From Methylicorpusculum oleiharenae (GTDB taxonomy: Bacteria > Pseudomonadota > Gammaproteobacteria > Methylococcales > Methylomonadaceae), in the NCBI RefSeq assembly GCF_009828925.2, contig NZ_WUTY02000001.1, positions 620,001 to 684,000 of the forward strand: a stretch of DNA of 64,000 bases, read 5' to 3'. Made by a program: the position numbers and the translations under genes. The notes under the pieces were generated by a model that did no database searches, was not told where the DNA came from, and was given only the letters and a program-made list of their open reading frames with translations. Shown piece by piece: positions 17,406 to 26,864 of the stretch (positions within the stretch are counted from its first letter, which is position 1; every line of letters starts with the position of its first letter).

Positions 17406-19412
17406 TTACGATAACATTGTTTTTAAATGTGCAAGACTGGCTTTGCCGCGCTCTTTTATGACCGCAGGATCCAATTGTTTTTTGTTGGTCCATTCCAGAT
17501 CATCGCCCGGCAACTCGCCTAAAAACCGGCTGGGTTCGCATTCTGAAATTTCGCCGTAACGTTTGCGGTGAGTGCAATAACTGAACGTCAGGGTTCTTTG
17601 TGCACGGGTAATGCCAACATAAGCGAGACGGCGTTCTTCCTCGATGTTCCCGGTATCGATACTGTTCTGATGCGGTAAGAGGTTTTCTTCCATGCCGATC
17701 ATGAAAACATGCGGAAATTCCAGGCCTTTTGCTGCATGTAAGGTCATCAGACTGACCTGATCACCTGCTTCTTCTTCCTGATTTCTTTCCAGAATATCCA
17801 TCAACATGATTTTTGACACCACTTCCGCCAAAGACTTTTCCTTGCCTCCGTCGGCACCTACGGCCAGGCGTTTAAGCCATTCAATCAATTCGACCACGTT
17901 CTGCATTTTACGTTCGGCAGATTGCGGCGTTTTGGCATTTTCTCGCAGCCAGGACTCATAGCCTATTTGATCGATCATTTGCTCGACCACGGCGAAGGTA
18001 TCGCCGCGTTCAATGCGATCGGCAGTATCGGTTACCCATTCTGTAAATTTTGTAAGCCGTTGCCGTGATTTGTCGGACAGTTTTTGCATCAACCCCAGTT
18101 CCGAGCAGGCTGCAAACAAACTGATGTGCCGCTCGTTGGCATGAGCGCCCAATTTTTCCAGCGTCGTGGGGCCCAGTTCTCGCCTGGGCGTATTGATGAT
18201 GCGTAAAAAGGCGGCATCATCATCCGGATTGGAAAAGAGCCGCAAGTAGCTGAGGATGTCTTTGATCTCTGAAAATGCAAAAAATGAGGTACTGCCGCTA
18301 ATAAAATAAGGCACGTTGTTTTCCCGCAGTGCACGCTCAAACAAGCGCGACTGGTGGTTACCCCGGTATAAAATGGCATAATCCTTATAACTGCTTCCGG
18401 TTTTAAACTTGTGATGAATGATTTCCGAAACGACTTGCTTGGCCTCGGTCACTTCGTCTTTATGGCTTAATACGCGCAGCGGATCGCCGTAGCCCAGCTC
18501 ACTCCACAACCGTTTTTCAAAAACATGCGGATTGTTGGCAATCAGTTTATTGGCAACTTTGAGAATGCGTCCTGCAGAGCGGTAGTTCTGTTCAAGTTTG
18601 ATGACTTGCAGGCGCGGGTAATCTTTTTGCAATTGCACCAGATTTTCTGGCTGTGCACCGCGCCAGGCGTAAATGGACTGGTCGTCATCACCGACCACGG
18701 TAAACCGGCCCAGATTGCCGGCCAAGAGTTTGACCAGCTGATATTGCGTAATGTTGGTGTCCTGGTATTCATCGACCAGCAAATACCGAATCTTGTTCTG
18801 CCATTTTTCCAAAACGGCGGCATGCTCCTGAAACAACAGCACCGGCAACAGAATCAGATCGTCGAAATCGACCGCATTATAGGCTTTCAGACTGCGAATA
18901 TAGTCACTGTACAAATGTGCTGCGGGGGCTTGTTCCTGGGTGGCGTATGAAAGGGCATGTTCCGGTGTGACAAAGGCATTTTTCCATTGACCAACTTGCC
19001 AGGCATAACGATCTACATCATCGATATCGCAGTCTTTACTGCCATGATTGACCAGGTTTTTCAACAAGGTCTGTTTGTCCTGCTCATCAAACAAGGTCAG
19101 CGAGGCCTTGTAACCCAGCGTTTTATGTTCCTTTCGCAGTATATCCAGCCCCAAAGAATGAAAGGTTGACACCGTCAGACCACGAATCTGTTTGTCATCC
19201 AGCAGCTTGGAGACACGGGTTTTCATTTCCCGCGCCGCTTTATTGGTAAAAGTGACTGCGGCAATATGGCGCGCAGCAGTGCCTTGTTTTACCAGATAGG
19301 CTATTTTTTCGGTGATCACGCGTGTCTTGCCGCTACCGGCACCGGCGAGTACGAGCAACGGATGCTCGACGGTTCTCACCGCTGATTGTTGTTGGGAATT
19401 AAGTTCAGCCAT
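17406..19412 (-). CDS. rep: ATP-dependent DNA helicase Rep
   Basis: A superfamily 1A 3'-5' helicase that helps replication forks move through bound proteins. It has 668 residues, as in E. coli Rep (about 670). Motifs in order: a Q-motif near LNSQQQSAV (4-12), Walker A LAGAGSGKT (22-30), FTNKAAREM, the DEYQDT box, GDDDQSIYAWRGA, LEQNYRS, LMTLHAAKGLEF and VGITRAQRTL. No premature end. The start codon lies five bases from the end of a family B repeat; the AAAGG ten bases before the ATG, and a TATAAT, lie across that repeat end, so the repeat may supply expression signals. tRNA-Arg follows 34 bases downstream. Confidence 0.93.
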   Translation of the reverse strand: MAELNSQQQSAVRTVEHPLLVLAGAGSGKTRVITEKIAYLVKQGTAARHIAAVTFTNKAAREMKTRVSKLLDDKQIRGLTVSTFHSLGLDILRKEHKTLGYKASLTLFDEQDKQTLLKNLVNHGSKDCDIDDVDRYAWQVGQWKNAFVTPEHALSYATQEQAPAAHLYSDYIRSLKAYNAVDFDDLILLPVLLFQEHAAVLEKWQNKIRYLLVDEYQDTNITQYQLVKLLAGNLGRFTVVGDDDQSIYAWRGAQPENLVQLQKDYPRLQVIKLEQNYRSAGRILKVANKLIANNPHVFEKRLWSELGYGDPLRVLSHKDEVTEAKQVVSEIIHHKFKTGSSYKDYAILYRGNHQSRLFERALRENNVPYFISGSTSFFAFSEIKDILSYLRLFSNPDDDAAFLRIINTPRRELGPTTLEKLGAHANERHISLFAACSELGLMQKLSDKSRQRLTKFTEWVTDTADRIERGDTFAVVEQMIDQIGYESWLRENAKTPQSAERKMQNVVELIEWLKRLAVGADGGKEKSLAEVVSKIMLMDILERNQEEEAGDQVSLMTLHAAKGLEFPHVFMIGMEENLLPHQNSIDTGNIEEERRLAYVGITRAQRTLTFSYCTHRKRYGEISECEPSRFLGELPGDDLEWTNKKQLDPAVIKERGKASLAHLKTMLS

Positions 19413-19417
19413 GCTTG

Positions 19418-19524
19418 ATTATACCTTTCGCACTTCAAATTTCGGCGGTGCCTAAGGAGGCAACGGGTTGTTCGGCAAAGGCTTTGCCAGCATGGATGCC
19501 GGCATAGGGCCTACATGGATGTAT
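19418..19524. repeat. Interspersed repeat family B, copy 1
   Basis: A 107-base unit beginning ATTATACCTTTCGCACTTC, with GGAGGCAACGGGTTGTTCGG and a CAGCATGGATGCCGGCATAG core. The copy at 27811-27917 has the same length with no gaps and about 99 of 107 bases identical in my hand alignment. Its outer end lies five bases from the rep start codon. Confidence 0.85.
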
Positions 19525-19714
19525 ATACGGCGTCCTTTGACGGGCACCCCGGTGCCGAATTTCGATCCACGATGGGTATGGCGTAGTGGGATGATCTGAA
19601 TTAAAGCAGGTAACGGGTTTCGGGCTTTCTTTTTATAAACGGTGCCGGGGCAATGTCCGCTGCCGAATTCAATACAAGCAGGGCTAAAGAACTGTGCAGT
19701 CCAGCCTGTTACTT

Positions 19715-19850
19715 CTTTCATACTGAAAAATCATTCGACTTTAGTAAAGGTTCCAGATAGGCCCGTCAAGGGCCGCCGTGAACTCGTCCATGGAGCTGGT
19801 CGGCAGCCATTCTACTGCCGACATCCTCGCCAAATACACCCCGCACCTTC
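19715..19850. repeat. Interspersed repeat family C, copy 1
   Basis: Begins TACTGAAAAATCATTCGACT and has CGTCCATGGAGC and CTACTGCCGACATCCTCGCC. A diverged copy is at 23664-23795 (same order, TACTGAAAAATCGTTCGACT and GATATCCTCGCC), and a short inverted piece is at 43051-43080. The remaining 190 bases between this unit and the family B unit hold only an open frame on the minus strand that I reject as coding. Confidence 0.7.
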
Positions 19851-19883
19851 TGTTTTTTCGATCAGATAGGGAGGTATAAATGC

Positions 19884-20561
19884 TTAACCCAATGCCGCCG
19901 CATCAACATAGACATCAACACCGGATTCAGGCCGAATCAGCGCAACAGGCAAAATGATGCCTTGCCGCCATTGCTGGACCGCATCCCGTTTACCTTCTCC
20001 AGTCACCAGGAATAACAACTGCCGGGTTTGACTCAGTGTTTTAGCGCTCAAAGAAACCCGTTCCGGCGGCGGTTTGGGCGAATTATAAATAGCATGCACC
20101 GTTTCATCCGGCGAGTTGACATGACCGGGAAACAAACTGGCGGTGTGACCGTCTTCACCCATGCCCAGCAAGACCGTATCAAAACTGTCCACCCCGGCAA
20201 TCACTTCCCTGTAAGCAGCTGCTGCAGGTTCAGGACCCAGTTCGGTGGGCATGGTATGGATTTGTTCTGCCGGTATTGCTACTTTGCCAAGCAGGCTGGC
20301 CTGCGCCATCTGACTGTTACGCTCGGGATGGTCAGCGGGTAAACACCGCTCATCACCGTAATAAATATGCCAATTCGCCCAGTCTGCCCGGCTTTCTGAA
20401 AGAAGGTGATAGACCTTATCCGGCGTACTGCCGCCGGCGAGTACCAGTTTAAAAACACCGCGCTCTTTAATGGCCTGTTCTGCGGCCGTAAGAATTTGTT
20501 GTGATGCTGCCGCAGCTACTTTTTCGGCTGTTGCAAACGAATGCCAGTGAATTTTTTGCAT
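19884..20561 (-). CDS. pgl: 6-Phosphogluconolactonase (Pgl/DevB family)
   Basis: Hydrolyses 6-phosphogluconolactone to 6-phosphogluconate, the second step of the oxidative pentose phosphate pathway. It has 225 residues, normal for the DevB type. Motifs: LVLAGGSTPDKVYHLL near residue 40, YYGDERCLPADHPERNSQMA in the middle, and GMGEDGHTASLFPG (about 132-145) with the catalytic region. It is the last gene of the gnd-zwf-pgl operon, 38 bases after zwf. The substrate comes from Zwf and the product goes to Gnd. Confidence 0.93.
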   Translation of the reverse strand: MQKIHWHSFATAEKVAAAASQQILTAAEQAIKERGVFKLVLAGGSTPDKVYHLLSESRADWANWHIYYGDERCLPADHPERNSQMAQASLLGKVAIPAEQIHTMPTELGPEPAAAAYREVIAGVDSFDTVLLGMGEDGHTASLFPGHVNSPDETVHAIYNSPKPPPERVSLSAKTLSQTRQLLFLVTGEGKRDAVQQWRQGIILPVALIRPESGVDVYVDAAALG

Positions 20562-20599
20562 AGTTATCTTTCCCTCTCAGCAAGGAGGCGTCAAATGGA

Positions 20600-22084
20600 T
20601 TAATTACATTCAGGCGTTAAAGAGCAGCGCCAGTATTGGTCTTCTTTTTCAAATAATCGACGGCTCTCGGCCGGGCCCCACGAACCTGCAGGATAAGTTG
20701 CGATGTAGTCACGCTCAACTGCCCAGGTTTGCAGAATCGGTTCCACGATGCGCCAGGCGTATTCGACTTCATCAAATCGTAGAAATAACGACCGGTCACC
20801 CACCATCACATCCAGCAACAAATCGACATAAGCGTCTACCGGTTTTTCATGCGAATTACGGAAACTGGCATCCAGACTACTGGTACGTGTGCGCATTTCC
20901 AGGCCGGGCTCTTTAACGGTCATTTCAATCCGTATGCATTCCTCGGGCTGTATACCCATCAAGACCCAATTCGGATTCATGGTCTTGATTTTGGTATCCC
21001 GAAAAAAATTCAGCGGCGGATGCCGGAAACAAATGGCTATGGTTGATTGCCCCTTGGCCAGACGTTTGCCGGTACGCAGATAAAAAGGCACGCCGCGCCA
21101 GCGCCAGTTATCAATGTATAACTTCATCGCCGCATAGGTTTCGGTGATGCTGTTTTGCGGAATATTTTCCTCTTCCAGATAACCTTTAACTTTTTTACCG
21201 TCAAGTGTACCTTTGCTGTATTGCCCTCTGAATGCATGGGCATGAACAGCCGATTTAGGGATAGCCCGGATAGATTTCAGCACTTTGACTTTTTCATCAC
21301 GCAGTGCTTCCGCTTCCATAGTCGCGGGTGGCTCCATGGCTACCAGCGTCATCAACTGAATCAAATGGCTCTGCAGCATATCGCGCATCGCTCCAGCCGC
21401 GTCATAGTAGCCGCCGCGCGATTCAATCCCAAATTCCTCGGAATGGGTAATCTGGATATGGTCGATATAGTTCCGGTTCCACAAGGGCTCCAGCATGACA
21501 TTGGCAAAGCGGAATACCAGCACGTTTTGAACCATGCCTTTACCCAGATAATGATCGATACGGTAAATCTGTTCTTCAGACAGGTAGCGGCTGATGCGTC
21601 TTTGCAATGACTGCGCGCTTTCCAAATCATAACCGAAAGGTTTTTCAATAATAACCCGGCGCCAGCCGTATTCCTCATCCAGCATGTTGACAAGACTGAG
21701 CTGTTCAATGACATTGCCAAAGTCACCCGGGCTAATCGCCAGGTAAAACGCCATGTTTTTTTGAAACTGGGGTTCATTCAGCAATTCGGCCAATTGCGTG
21801 TAACACACCGAATCATCAATATCACCGCGATGATAAAACAGACGTTCGCTGAAGCGGGTAAACTGAGCCTCATCCAGCGTATCCCAGGCTTTATCCTCTA
21901 TCATGTCCCTGACTTCGCTCAACCATTTTGCCCTATCCCAGGGACGGCGGCCAATGGCAACGATACGCGTGCCTTCTGGCAACTTATTTTCCATCTCCAG
22001 ATGATAAAGCGCAGGCATGAGCTTGACGCGAGACAAATTGCCGGTCGCGCCAAAAATGACATAAGTACAGGGGTCAGCAGTCAT
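20600..22084 (-). CDS. zwf: Glucose-6-phosphate 1-dehydrogenase
   Basis: Oxidises glucose 6-phosphate to 6-phosphogluconolactone with NAD(P)+. It has 494 residues, full length. The dinucleotide fold starts VIFGATGNLSRVKLMPALY (9-27), with GNLS where GDLA/T is usual. IIEKPFGYD and RIDHYLGKGMVQNVLVFRFAN carry the active-site His/Lys region. In methanotrophs that fix formaldehyde by the RuMP cycle, this step makes NADPH and allows cyclic formaldehyde oxidation. It lies 34 bases after gnd and is followed by pgl. Confidence 0.95.
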   Translation of the reverse strand: MTADPCTYVIFGATGNLSRVKLMPALYHLEMENKLPEGTRIVAIGRRPWDRAKWLSEVRDMIEDKAWDTLDEAQFTRFSERLFYHRGDIDDSVCYTQLAELLNEPQFQKNMAFYLAISPGDFGNVIEQLSLVNMLDEEYGWRRVIIEKPFGYDLESAQSLQRRISRYLSEEQIYRIDHYLGKGMVQNVLVFRFANVMLEPLWNRNYIDHIQITHSEEFGIESRGGYYDAAGAMRDMLQSHLIQLMTLVAMEPPATMEAEALRDEKVKVLKSIRAIPKSAVHAHAFRGQYSKGTLDGKKVKGYLEEENIPQNSITETYAAMKLYIDNWRWRGVPFYLRTGKRLAKGQSTIAICFRHPPLNFFRDTKIKTMNPNWVLMGIQPEECIRIEMTVKEPGLEMRTRTSSLDASFRNSHEKPVDAYVDLLLDVMVGDRSLFLRFDEVEYAWRIVEPILQTWAVERDYIATYPAGSWGPAESRRLFEKEDQYWRCSLTPECN

Positions 22085-22118
22085 ATAAGAGACTCTAATA
22101 GGAAGTAATCGTCAGGCA

Positions 22119-23564
22119 TTACACCGTGTAAGTGGAAGATGCGGTTTTACCGCCGTAACCTGTCCAATCGGTATGAAAGAACTGGCCTCGGGGTTGATCC
22201 GTCCGCTCGTATGTATGCGCACCGAAATAGTCACGTTGCGCCTGCAACAGATTTGCCGGTAAGCGGGCCGTACGGTAACCGTCATAATAAGCCAAAGCAC
22301 TGGAAAATGCAGGTGTTGGAATGCCCAGTTCGATACCGGCAATGACAGCTTTACGCCAACCACCATCGGTTTGCTGCATGGCATTGACAAAAAAATCTGC
22401 CAGCAGCAGATTTTCCAACTGCGGGTTTTCAGTATAAGCGGCTTTGATATCGTTCAGGAAAGCGCTACGGATAATACAACCGCCGCGCCACATCAAAGCG
22501 ATTTCGCCATAATTCAAGGACCATTGATATTCAGCCGCCGCCTCCCGCATCAGGCGGAAACCTTGCGCGTAGGAAATAATCTTGGAAGCATAGAGCGCAT
22601 CACGAATGGCATCAATCATGGCTTGTTTATCGCCGGTGTAGCTTTTGACCGGTTTAGGCAAACGCTCTGCCGCGCGAACGCGTTCATCTTTCATGGCTGA
22701 CAGGCAGCGTGCAAACACCGATTCTCCGATAAGCGTCAAAGGTATGCCCAGATCCAGCGCATTGATACCGGTCCATTTGCCGGTGCCTTTTTGGCCGGCC
22801 GTATCCAGAATTTTTTCCAGCAAAGGTGCGCCGTCGGTATCTTTATAGGCCATGATGTTCGACGTTATTTCGATCAAATAGGAACTGAGTTCGCCCTGAT
22901 TCCATTGCGCAAATATGCCGGCGCATTCATCGGCTGACAGCCCCAGACCTTCGGATAGCAATTGATAGGCTTCGCAGATAAGCTGCATGTCGCCGTATTC
23001 AATACCGTTATGGACCATTTTGACATAGTGCCCGGCGCCGTTATCGCCCACCCATTGGCAGCAAGGCTGATTATCAACTTGTGCGCTGATAGACTGAAAA
23101 ATGGCTCTGACGCGCTCCCAGGCATCCGGATTGCCGCCCGGCATGATAGAAGGTCCGTTCCGGGCGCCCTCTTCCCCGCCGGATACGCCCGTACCGATAT
23201 AGAGAATATTTTTTTCTTTAAGTGCTTTGGTACGGCGATTGGTATCGGTAAACAACGAATTACCGCCGTCAATGATAATATCGCCTGCTGTCATTAAAGG
23301 TACCAGCTGCTCAATGTAATGGTCGACAACCTCACCGGCCTTGACCATCAGCATGACAACTCTGGGTAATTCCAGGCTACTTAATAATTCGTCTAAAGAG
23401 TACGCGCCTATAATGCCTTTGTCTTTTGCCGGACCATTCAGAAAATCCTCGGTTTTATCAGGACTTCGGTTATGAACTGCTACTTTAAAGCCGTGATCGC
23501 TCATGTTTAGTACCAGATTTTGCCCCATTACGGCCAAGCCGATTAAACCGATATTCGCTTTCAT
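22119..23564 (-). CDS. gnd: 6-Phosphogluconate dehydrogenase, decarboxylating
   Basis: Converts 6-phosphogluconate to ribulose 5-phosphate, CO2 and NAD(P)H; ribulose 5-phosphate is the formaldehyde acceptor precursor of the RuMP cycle. The start is taken at MKANIGLIGLAVMGQNLVLN (480 residues) because an upstream in-frame extension of 25 residues is unlike the family. Seen: GLAVMGQ nucleotide-binding loop, IDGGNSLFTDTNRR, GGEEGARNGPSIMPGG, KMVHNGIEYGDMQLICEAY with the catalytic Lys, and the C-terminal domain. The length fits the long, E. coli-like class. It is the first gene of the operon; the promoter is in the gap to 24246. Confidence 0.95.
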   Translation of the reverse strand: MKANIGLIGLAVMGQNLVLNMSDHGFKVAVHNRSPDKTEDFLNGPAKDKGIIGAYSLDELLSSLELPRVVMLMVKAGEVVDHYIEQLVPLMTAGDIIIDGGNSLFTDTNRRTKALKEKNILYIGTGVSGGEEGARNGPSIMPGGNPDAWERVRAIFQSISAQVDNQPCCQWVGDNGAGHYVKMVHNGIEYGDMQLICEAYQLLSEGLGLSADECAGIFAQWNQGELSSYLIEITSNIMAYKDTDGAPLLEKILDTAGQKGTGKWTGINALDLGIPLTLIGESVFARCLSAMKDERVRAAERLPKPVKSYTGDKQAMIDAIRDALYASKIISYAQGFRLMREAAAEYQWSLNYGEIALMWRGGCIIRSAFLNDIKAAYTENPQLENLLLADFFVNAMQQTDGGWRKAVIAGIELGIPTPAFSSALAYYDGYRTARLPANLLQAQRDYFGAHTYERTDQPRGQFFHTDWTGYGGKTASSTYTV

Positions 23565-24246
23565 TTTGTATATCAACTCTTTTGTGAAAATTGTCACAAA
23601 TATACCATGCCGGACCCGGTTTGACTCATTACAAATCAATGCCCGCTTATTATGCCGCTGACTCTTTTAATACTGAAAAATCGTTCGACTTGGTTATAGT
23701 TGCCGGCTGCGCTTGTCGAGGACCGTCGAGAAAACGTCCATGGCGGCTTGACGGCAGTTTCCATGCTGCCGATATCCTCGCCCCCAAATACTGTTAAGTT
23801 AAGCGTATTTTGTAGGAGCGGGCATGGCCCGGCCTATCGATTCATTGCGATGGGCTTAACTTGGCGGCATTGCCCGCACATTAAGGAATCCATACAATTT
23901 TTCTGTCAGAAAGAAGTAGCCTGTCGTTTATGTCCGGACTCACAAAAAAGCGCAGCCCTGCCGGTTACCTGAAAAACCGAAGACGAGCAAAATAGCCTAT
24001 TTAAATCAATTATCTAAACCCTCAATTCAAAGCAGGCGAGTAGTTACAAAAAATGTATCTATACATTCGTACGTCTTCACTTTATAGTTTCCGTTAAAGA
24101 TATTCTCTGAAATTAAGTCCCGATTATTGAAAGTTCTTGTCAGTCGGGTTATTCGCTGCCGCTTTCCAGGGAAATATGTCTTATAACTTATGTAGCCGCT
24201 GATTAGCCGATATCCAAATCAAGTCTTAACTTTTTAAGAGTCCTCA
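23565..24246. other. Gap with a family C repeat and possible divergent promoters
   Basis: Between gnd (minus) and the LOV gene (plus). It contains the family C repeat (23664-23795) and an inverted scrap of family D at 24018-24050 (AAAGCAGGCGAGTAGTTACA). The rest is A/T-rich with no gene. Promoters for both flanking genes should lie here, but I cannot assign hexamers with confidence. Confidence 0.5.
23664..23795. repeat. Interspersed repeat family C, copy 2
   Basis: TACTGAAAAATCGTTCGACT, CGTCCATGGCGGC and TGCTGCCGATATCCTCGCC match 19715-19850 in order and spacing, with many substitutions. Confidence 0.7.
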
Positions 24247-25203
24247 ATGATCGATTCAACAATCATCGAACAAGCCGTTAAAGATTCACGTGACGGCATC
24301 AGTATTGCTGATATGAGGCAGGATGATTTTCCGCTGATCTTTGTGAATGCGGCTTTTGAGCGGCTAACCGGTTATAGGGCCGATGACGCGCTGGGAAAAA
24401 ACTGCCGTTTTCTGTGCGGGAGCGACCGTAAGCAGCCTGAACTGGCATTGATAAGAGGCGCTTTGTTTAACGGTGAATTTTGCCTGGTAACGCTGCGTAA
24501 TTATCGAAAAGACGGCTCGATGTTCTGGAATGAATTAAGCCTTTCCCCAGTACATGACAAAACCGGCACACTGACTCACTTTATAGGCATGCAGCGCGAT
24601 GTGAGCTCACAGATCTTGTTAATACACCGGTTAAGACAACAAAAAGAAGAGTTGCAATCAGATAACGAACATCTGCGCATTTTAAATAACCTGGACCCGC
24701 TTACGGGTATTTTCAATCGCCGTTATTTCGACAATCAACACAAAATTCAATGGAATATTGCGCTGCGAAGCCGTTTGTCGCTTTCGCTTTTCATCGTCGA
24801 CATCGATTATTTCAAACAATACAACGATTTTTATGGTCACCTGAATGGAGATGAATGTATACGGACAGTGGCCAAAACCTTGGGAAGCTGCTTAAGGCGA
24901 GCTTCCGATTTTGTGGCACGTTACGGAGGTGAAGAATTTGTGATTTTGGTGTGCAACATTACCGAACTTCAATCCGATATTTTTGCCGAACAACTGCGGC
25001 TTAAGATTGAATCGTTAAACATTACACATGCCAAATCACCTATCTCCGGCGCTATAACAGTCAGCATAGGTTACTGTACTTTTATCCCCCAATTAGGCAT
25101 GAGCTCCAGAGAATTTGTCGCCGCTGCCGATGAAGCCTTATACACAGCAAAAAGCGCAGGCCGCAATTGTGTCATCAGCCGCCGCCGCGAAACTCAACCC
25201 TGA
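24247..25203 (+). CDS. LOV-GGDEF protein: blue-light diguanylate cyclase
   Basis: A 318-residue cytoplasmic protein with two domains. The PAS domain (about 8-122) has LOV photoreceptor features: GKNCRFLCG with the photoactive Cys53, NYRKDG with Asn85, FWNELSLSPV with Asn95, and HFIGMQRDV with Gln116, which contact the flavin ring in the family. A helix (about 123-145) links to the GGDEF domain (LDPLTGIFNRRYF at about 149-161), with an intact GGEEF (227-231) and an RASD inhibitory site (218-221). So c-di-GMP synthesis is likely controlled by blue light through a Cys-FMN adduct. The gene stands just upstream of a photolyase-type gene cluster. Confidence 0.88.
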   Translation: MIDSTIIEQAVKDSRDGISIADMRQDDFPLIFVNAAFERLTGYRADDALGKNCRFLCGSDRKQPELALIRGALFNGEFCLVTLRNYRKDGSMFWNELSLSPVHDKTGTLTHFIGMQRDVSSQILLIHRLRQQKEELQSDNEHLRILNNLDPLTGIFNRRYFDNQHKIQWNIALRSRLSLSLFIVDIDYFKQYNDFYGHLNGDECIRTVAKTLGSCLRRASDFVARYGGEEFVILVCNITELQSDIFAEQLRLKIESLNITHAKSPISGAITVSIGYCTFIPQLGMSSREFVAAADEALYTAKSAGRNCVISRRRETQP

Positions 25204-25352
25204 GCCACTATCAACAGCCCGTTAATTTTTTCCAAAAATCCAGGCTTTGCAAAATCCATGATCCGCTGGTATAGATAGACACCCAGGCGTATCACTATTG
25301 TCTCGACTTAAAATCTTTGCCTGCTTTTCCCCTTTAACCACCGAGGAGTTTT

Positions 25353-25898
25353 ATGGCTATAAAAACCTGTTTTTTTCTATTGAGCCTGCTCATTTCAGGC
25401 TGTGTGGGCGTTCCTGACGGCATCAGTGTTGTTGACGATTTTAACGTGCAGCGTTATCTGGGTAAATGGTATGAGATTGCCCGGCTGGATCATCGTTTCG
25501 AACGGGGACTGACTCATATTTCAGCCGAATACAGCTTAAGAGAGGATGGCGGTTTAAAAGTAATTAACAGCGGTTACAATACCGAAAAAGGCCGACGGGA
25601 TAGGGCTGAGGGGCGCGCGTATTTTACCGGCTCGCCGCAGCAAGGCAGCTTGAAGGTCTCTTTTTTCGGCCCTTTTTACGGCGGCTATAACATTATTGAC
25701 CTGGATAAGGAAAATTACAGCTATGCGATGATTGCCGGACCGGATCGGGATTATCTATGGATTCTGGCCAGACAACCTGAACTGGATAAGACGATTGTCG
25801 ACAGACTGGTCGCCAAAGCCAAATCGCTGGGTTTTGCTACCGATCAGCTGATCTATGTTGAACATCAGCCCGTGCATAATCAATCCAATACTGAATAA
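25353..25898 (+). CDS. blc: Bacterial lipocalin, outer-membrane lipoprotein
   Basis: A 181-residue lipocalin of the Blc type. The lipobox LISGC (Cys at about residue 17) gives a lipid-anchored protein. The lipocalin signature DFNVQRYLGKWYEIARLDHR (about 31-50) and the later motifs YFTGSPQQGSLKVSFFGP and DYLWILARQPELD match the eight-stranded barrel that binds lipids. GAGGAG precedes the ATG. The lipid ligand is inferred from the family. It starts a tight cluster with the next three genes (2-, 19- and overlapping intervals). Confidence 0.9.
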   Translation: MAIKTCFFLLSLLISGCVGVPDGISVVDDFNVQRYLGKWYEIARLDHRFERGLTHISAEYSLREDGGLKVINSGYNTEKGRRDRAEGRAYFTGSPQQGSLKVSFFGPFYGGYNIIDLDKENYSYAMIAGPDRDYLWILARQPELDKTIVDRLVAKAKSLGFATDQLIYVEHQPVHNQSNTE

Positions 25899-25900
25899 CC

Positions 25901-26365
25901 ATGAAAATTTATCAGTTTTATCGCAGGCAAGCGCTTGATATGAAGCTGGATGAGGCTTGGGACTTTTTTACCTCGCCTTACAACTTAAACCAGATAACCC
26001 CGGATTTTTTTCATGTCAGCATTACCTCCAAAGTGCCCGAACGCATCTACAGTGGTTTGATGGTCAGCTATAAAATGATTGCCGTATTTGGCCTGCCAAT
26101 GGATTGGCTTTCCGAAGTCAGCCATTGCGATGAATACAAACGCTTTGTCTACGAACAACGCGTTGGCCCGTTTAAATTTTTAAGCCACGAAGTGGCTTTA
26201 ACACCCTTAGAGAAAGGCGTCATCATGGAAGACATTATCTTCTACGTGATGCCGTTCGGCTGGTTCGGGCGGCTCGTTCATCGCTTGCTGATAGCCCGGA
26301 AACTGAACCAGATATTCGATACCCGGCGGGATTATCTGCATGCCCGCTGGGGTTCACCGCAATAA
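25901..26365 (+). CDS. SRPBCC (START-like) family protein
   Basis: A 154-residue protein with the helix-grip layout of the SRPBCC fold: MKIYQFYRRQALDMKLDEAW, FFTSPYNLNQITPDF (typical ending of the first helix), central strands and a long C-terminal helix (VHRLLIARKLNQIFDTRRDY). Members bind hydrophobic molecules; many in this genomic setting are called ligand-binding SRPBCC proteins. It starts two bases after blc and so is cotranscribed. Function beyond lipid or isoprenoid binding is unknown. Confidence 0.8.
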   Translation: MKIYQFYRRQALDMKLDEAWDFFTSPYNLNQITPDFFHVSITSKVPERIYSGLMVSYKMIAVFGLPMDWLSEVSHCDEYKRFVYEQRVGPFKFLSHEVALTPLEKGVIMEDIIFYVMPFGWFGRLVHRLLIARKLNQIFDTRRDYLHARWGSPQ

Positions 26366-26384
26366 CGCTAAATTTTTACTCACT

Positions 26385-26864
26385 ATGAACAAAACCACAT
26401 TAATCGCTTTCTTAGTCATCGCTTTTGGATTGGAGGCAGTCTTATTTATGTCACGCATATCTCAAGCAGAATCGCAGGCAACACTTGTCAGCGGCCCGTT
26501 ACAGGATTGTCCCGGCTCACCCAATTGTGTCAGCACCGAAAACGGTCAGGTCGCACCCATATCGATTGGCAATCAAGATCCACAAAAAGCCTGGGCGCTT
26601 TTGCAGCAAGTCATCAAAGCTGAAGGGGGTAAGTTGGGTAAAGTATTGCCTGATTATTTATCCGCGACATTTCAAACACCCCTGCTGAAGTTCACCGACG
26701 ATGTCGAAGCGCGGCTGGATGGAACCAACAAGCTGATTCATCTTCGTTCCGCATCACGGGTCGGTTATTACGATTTCGGCGTAAATCTTAAAAGGGTGCT
26801 CGCCATCAAGGAACATATGCAACGAAGCCTGGTTCAACCTGATCTGAAAAACCGGCATGAATAG
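26385..26864 (+). CDS. DUF1499 exported protein
   Basis: About 159 residues. The N-terminal segment (LIAFLVIAFGLEAVLF) is a signal anchor or signal peptide. DUF1499 features follow: GPLQDCPGSPNCVSTENG and QVAPI, then QQVIKAEGGKLG and the late SASRVGYYDFGVNLKRV. The open frame extends 15 codons upstream, but those overlap the previous gene; the ATG at 26385 directly precedes the hydrophobic segment. DUF1499 proteins are envelope proteins of unknown role. The end overlaps the next gene by eight bases. Confidence 0.8.
   Translation: MNKTTLIAFLVIAFGLEAVLFMSRISQAESQATLVSGPLQDCPGSPNCVSTENGQVAPISIGNQDPQKAWALLQQVIKAEGGKLGKVLPDYLSATFQTPLLKFTDDVEARLDGTNKLIHLRSASRVGYYDFGVNLKRVLAIKEHMQRSLVQPDLKNRHE

Noticed and set aside
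19452-19721. Minus-strand open frame of 89 codons
   Set aside because: It lies largely between repeats B and C and includes repeat sequence; composition is not protein-like.
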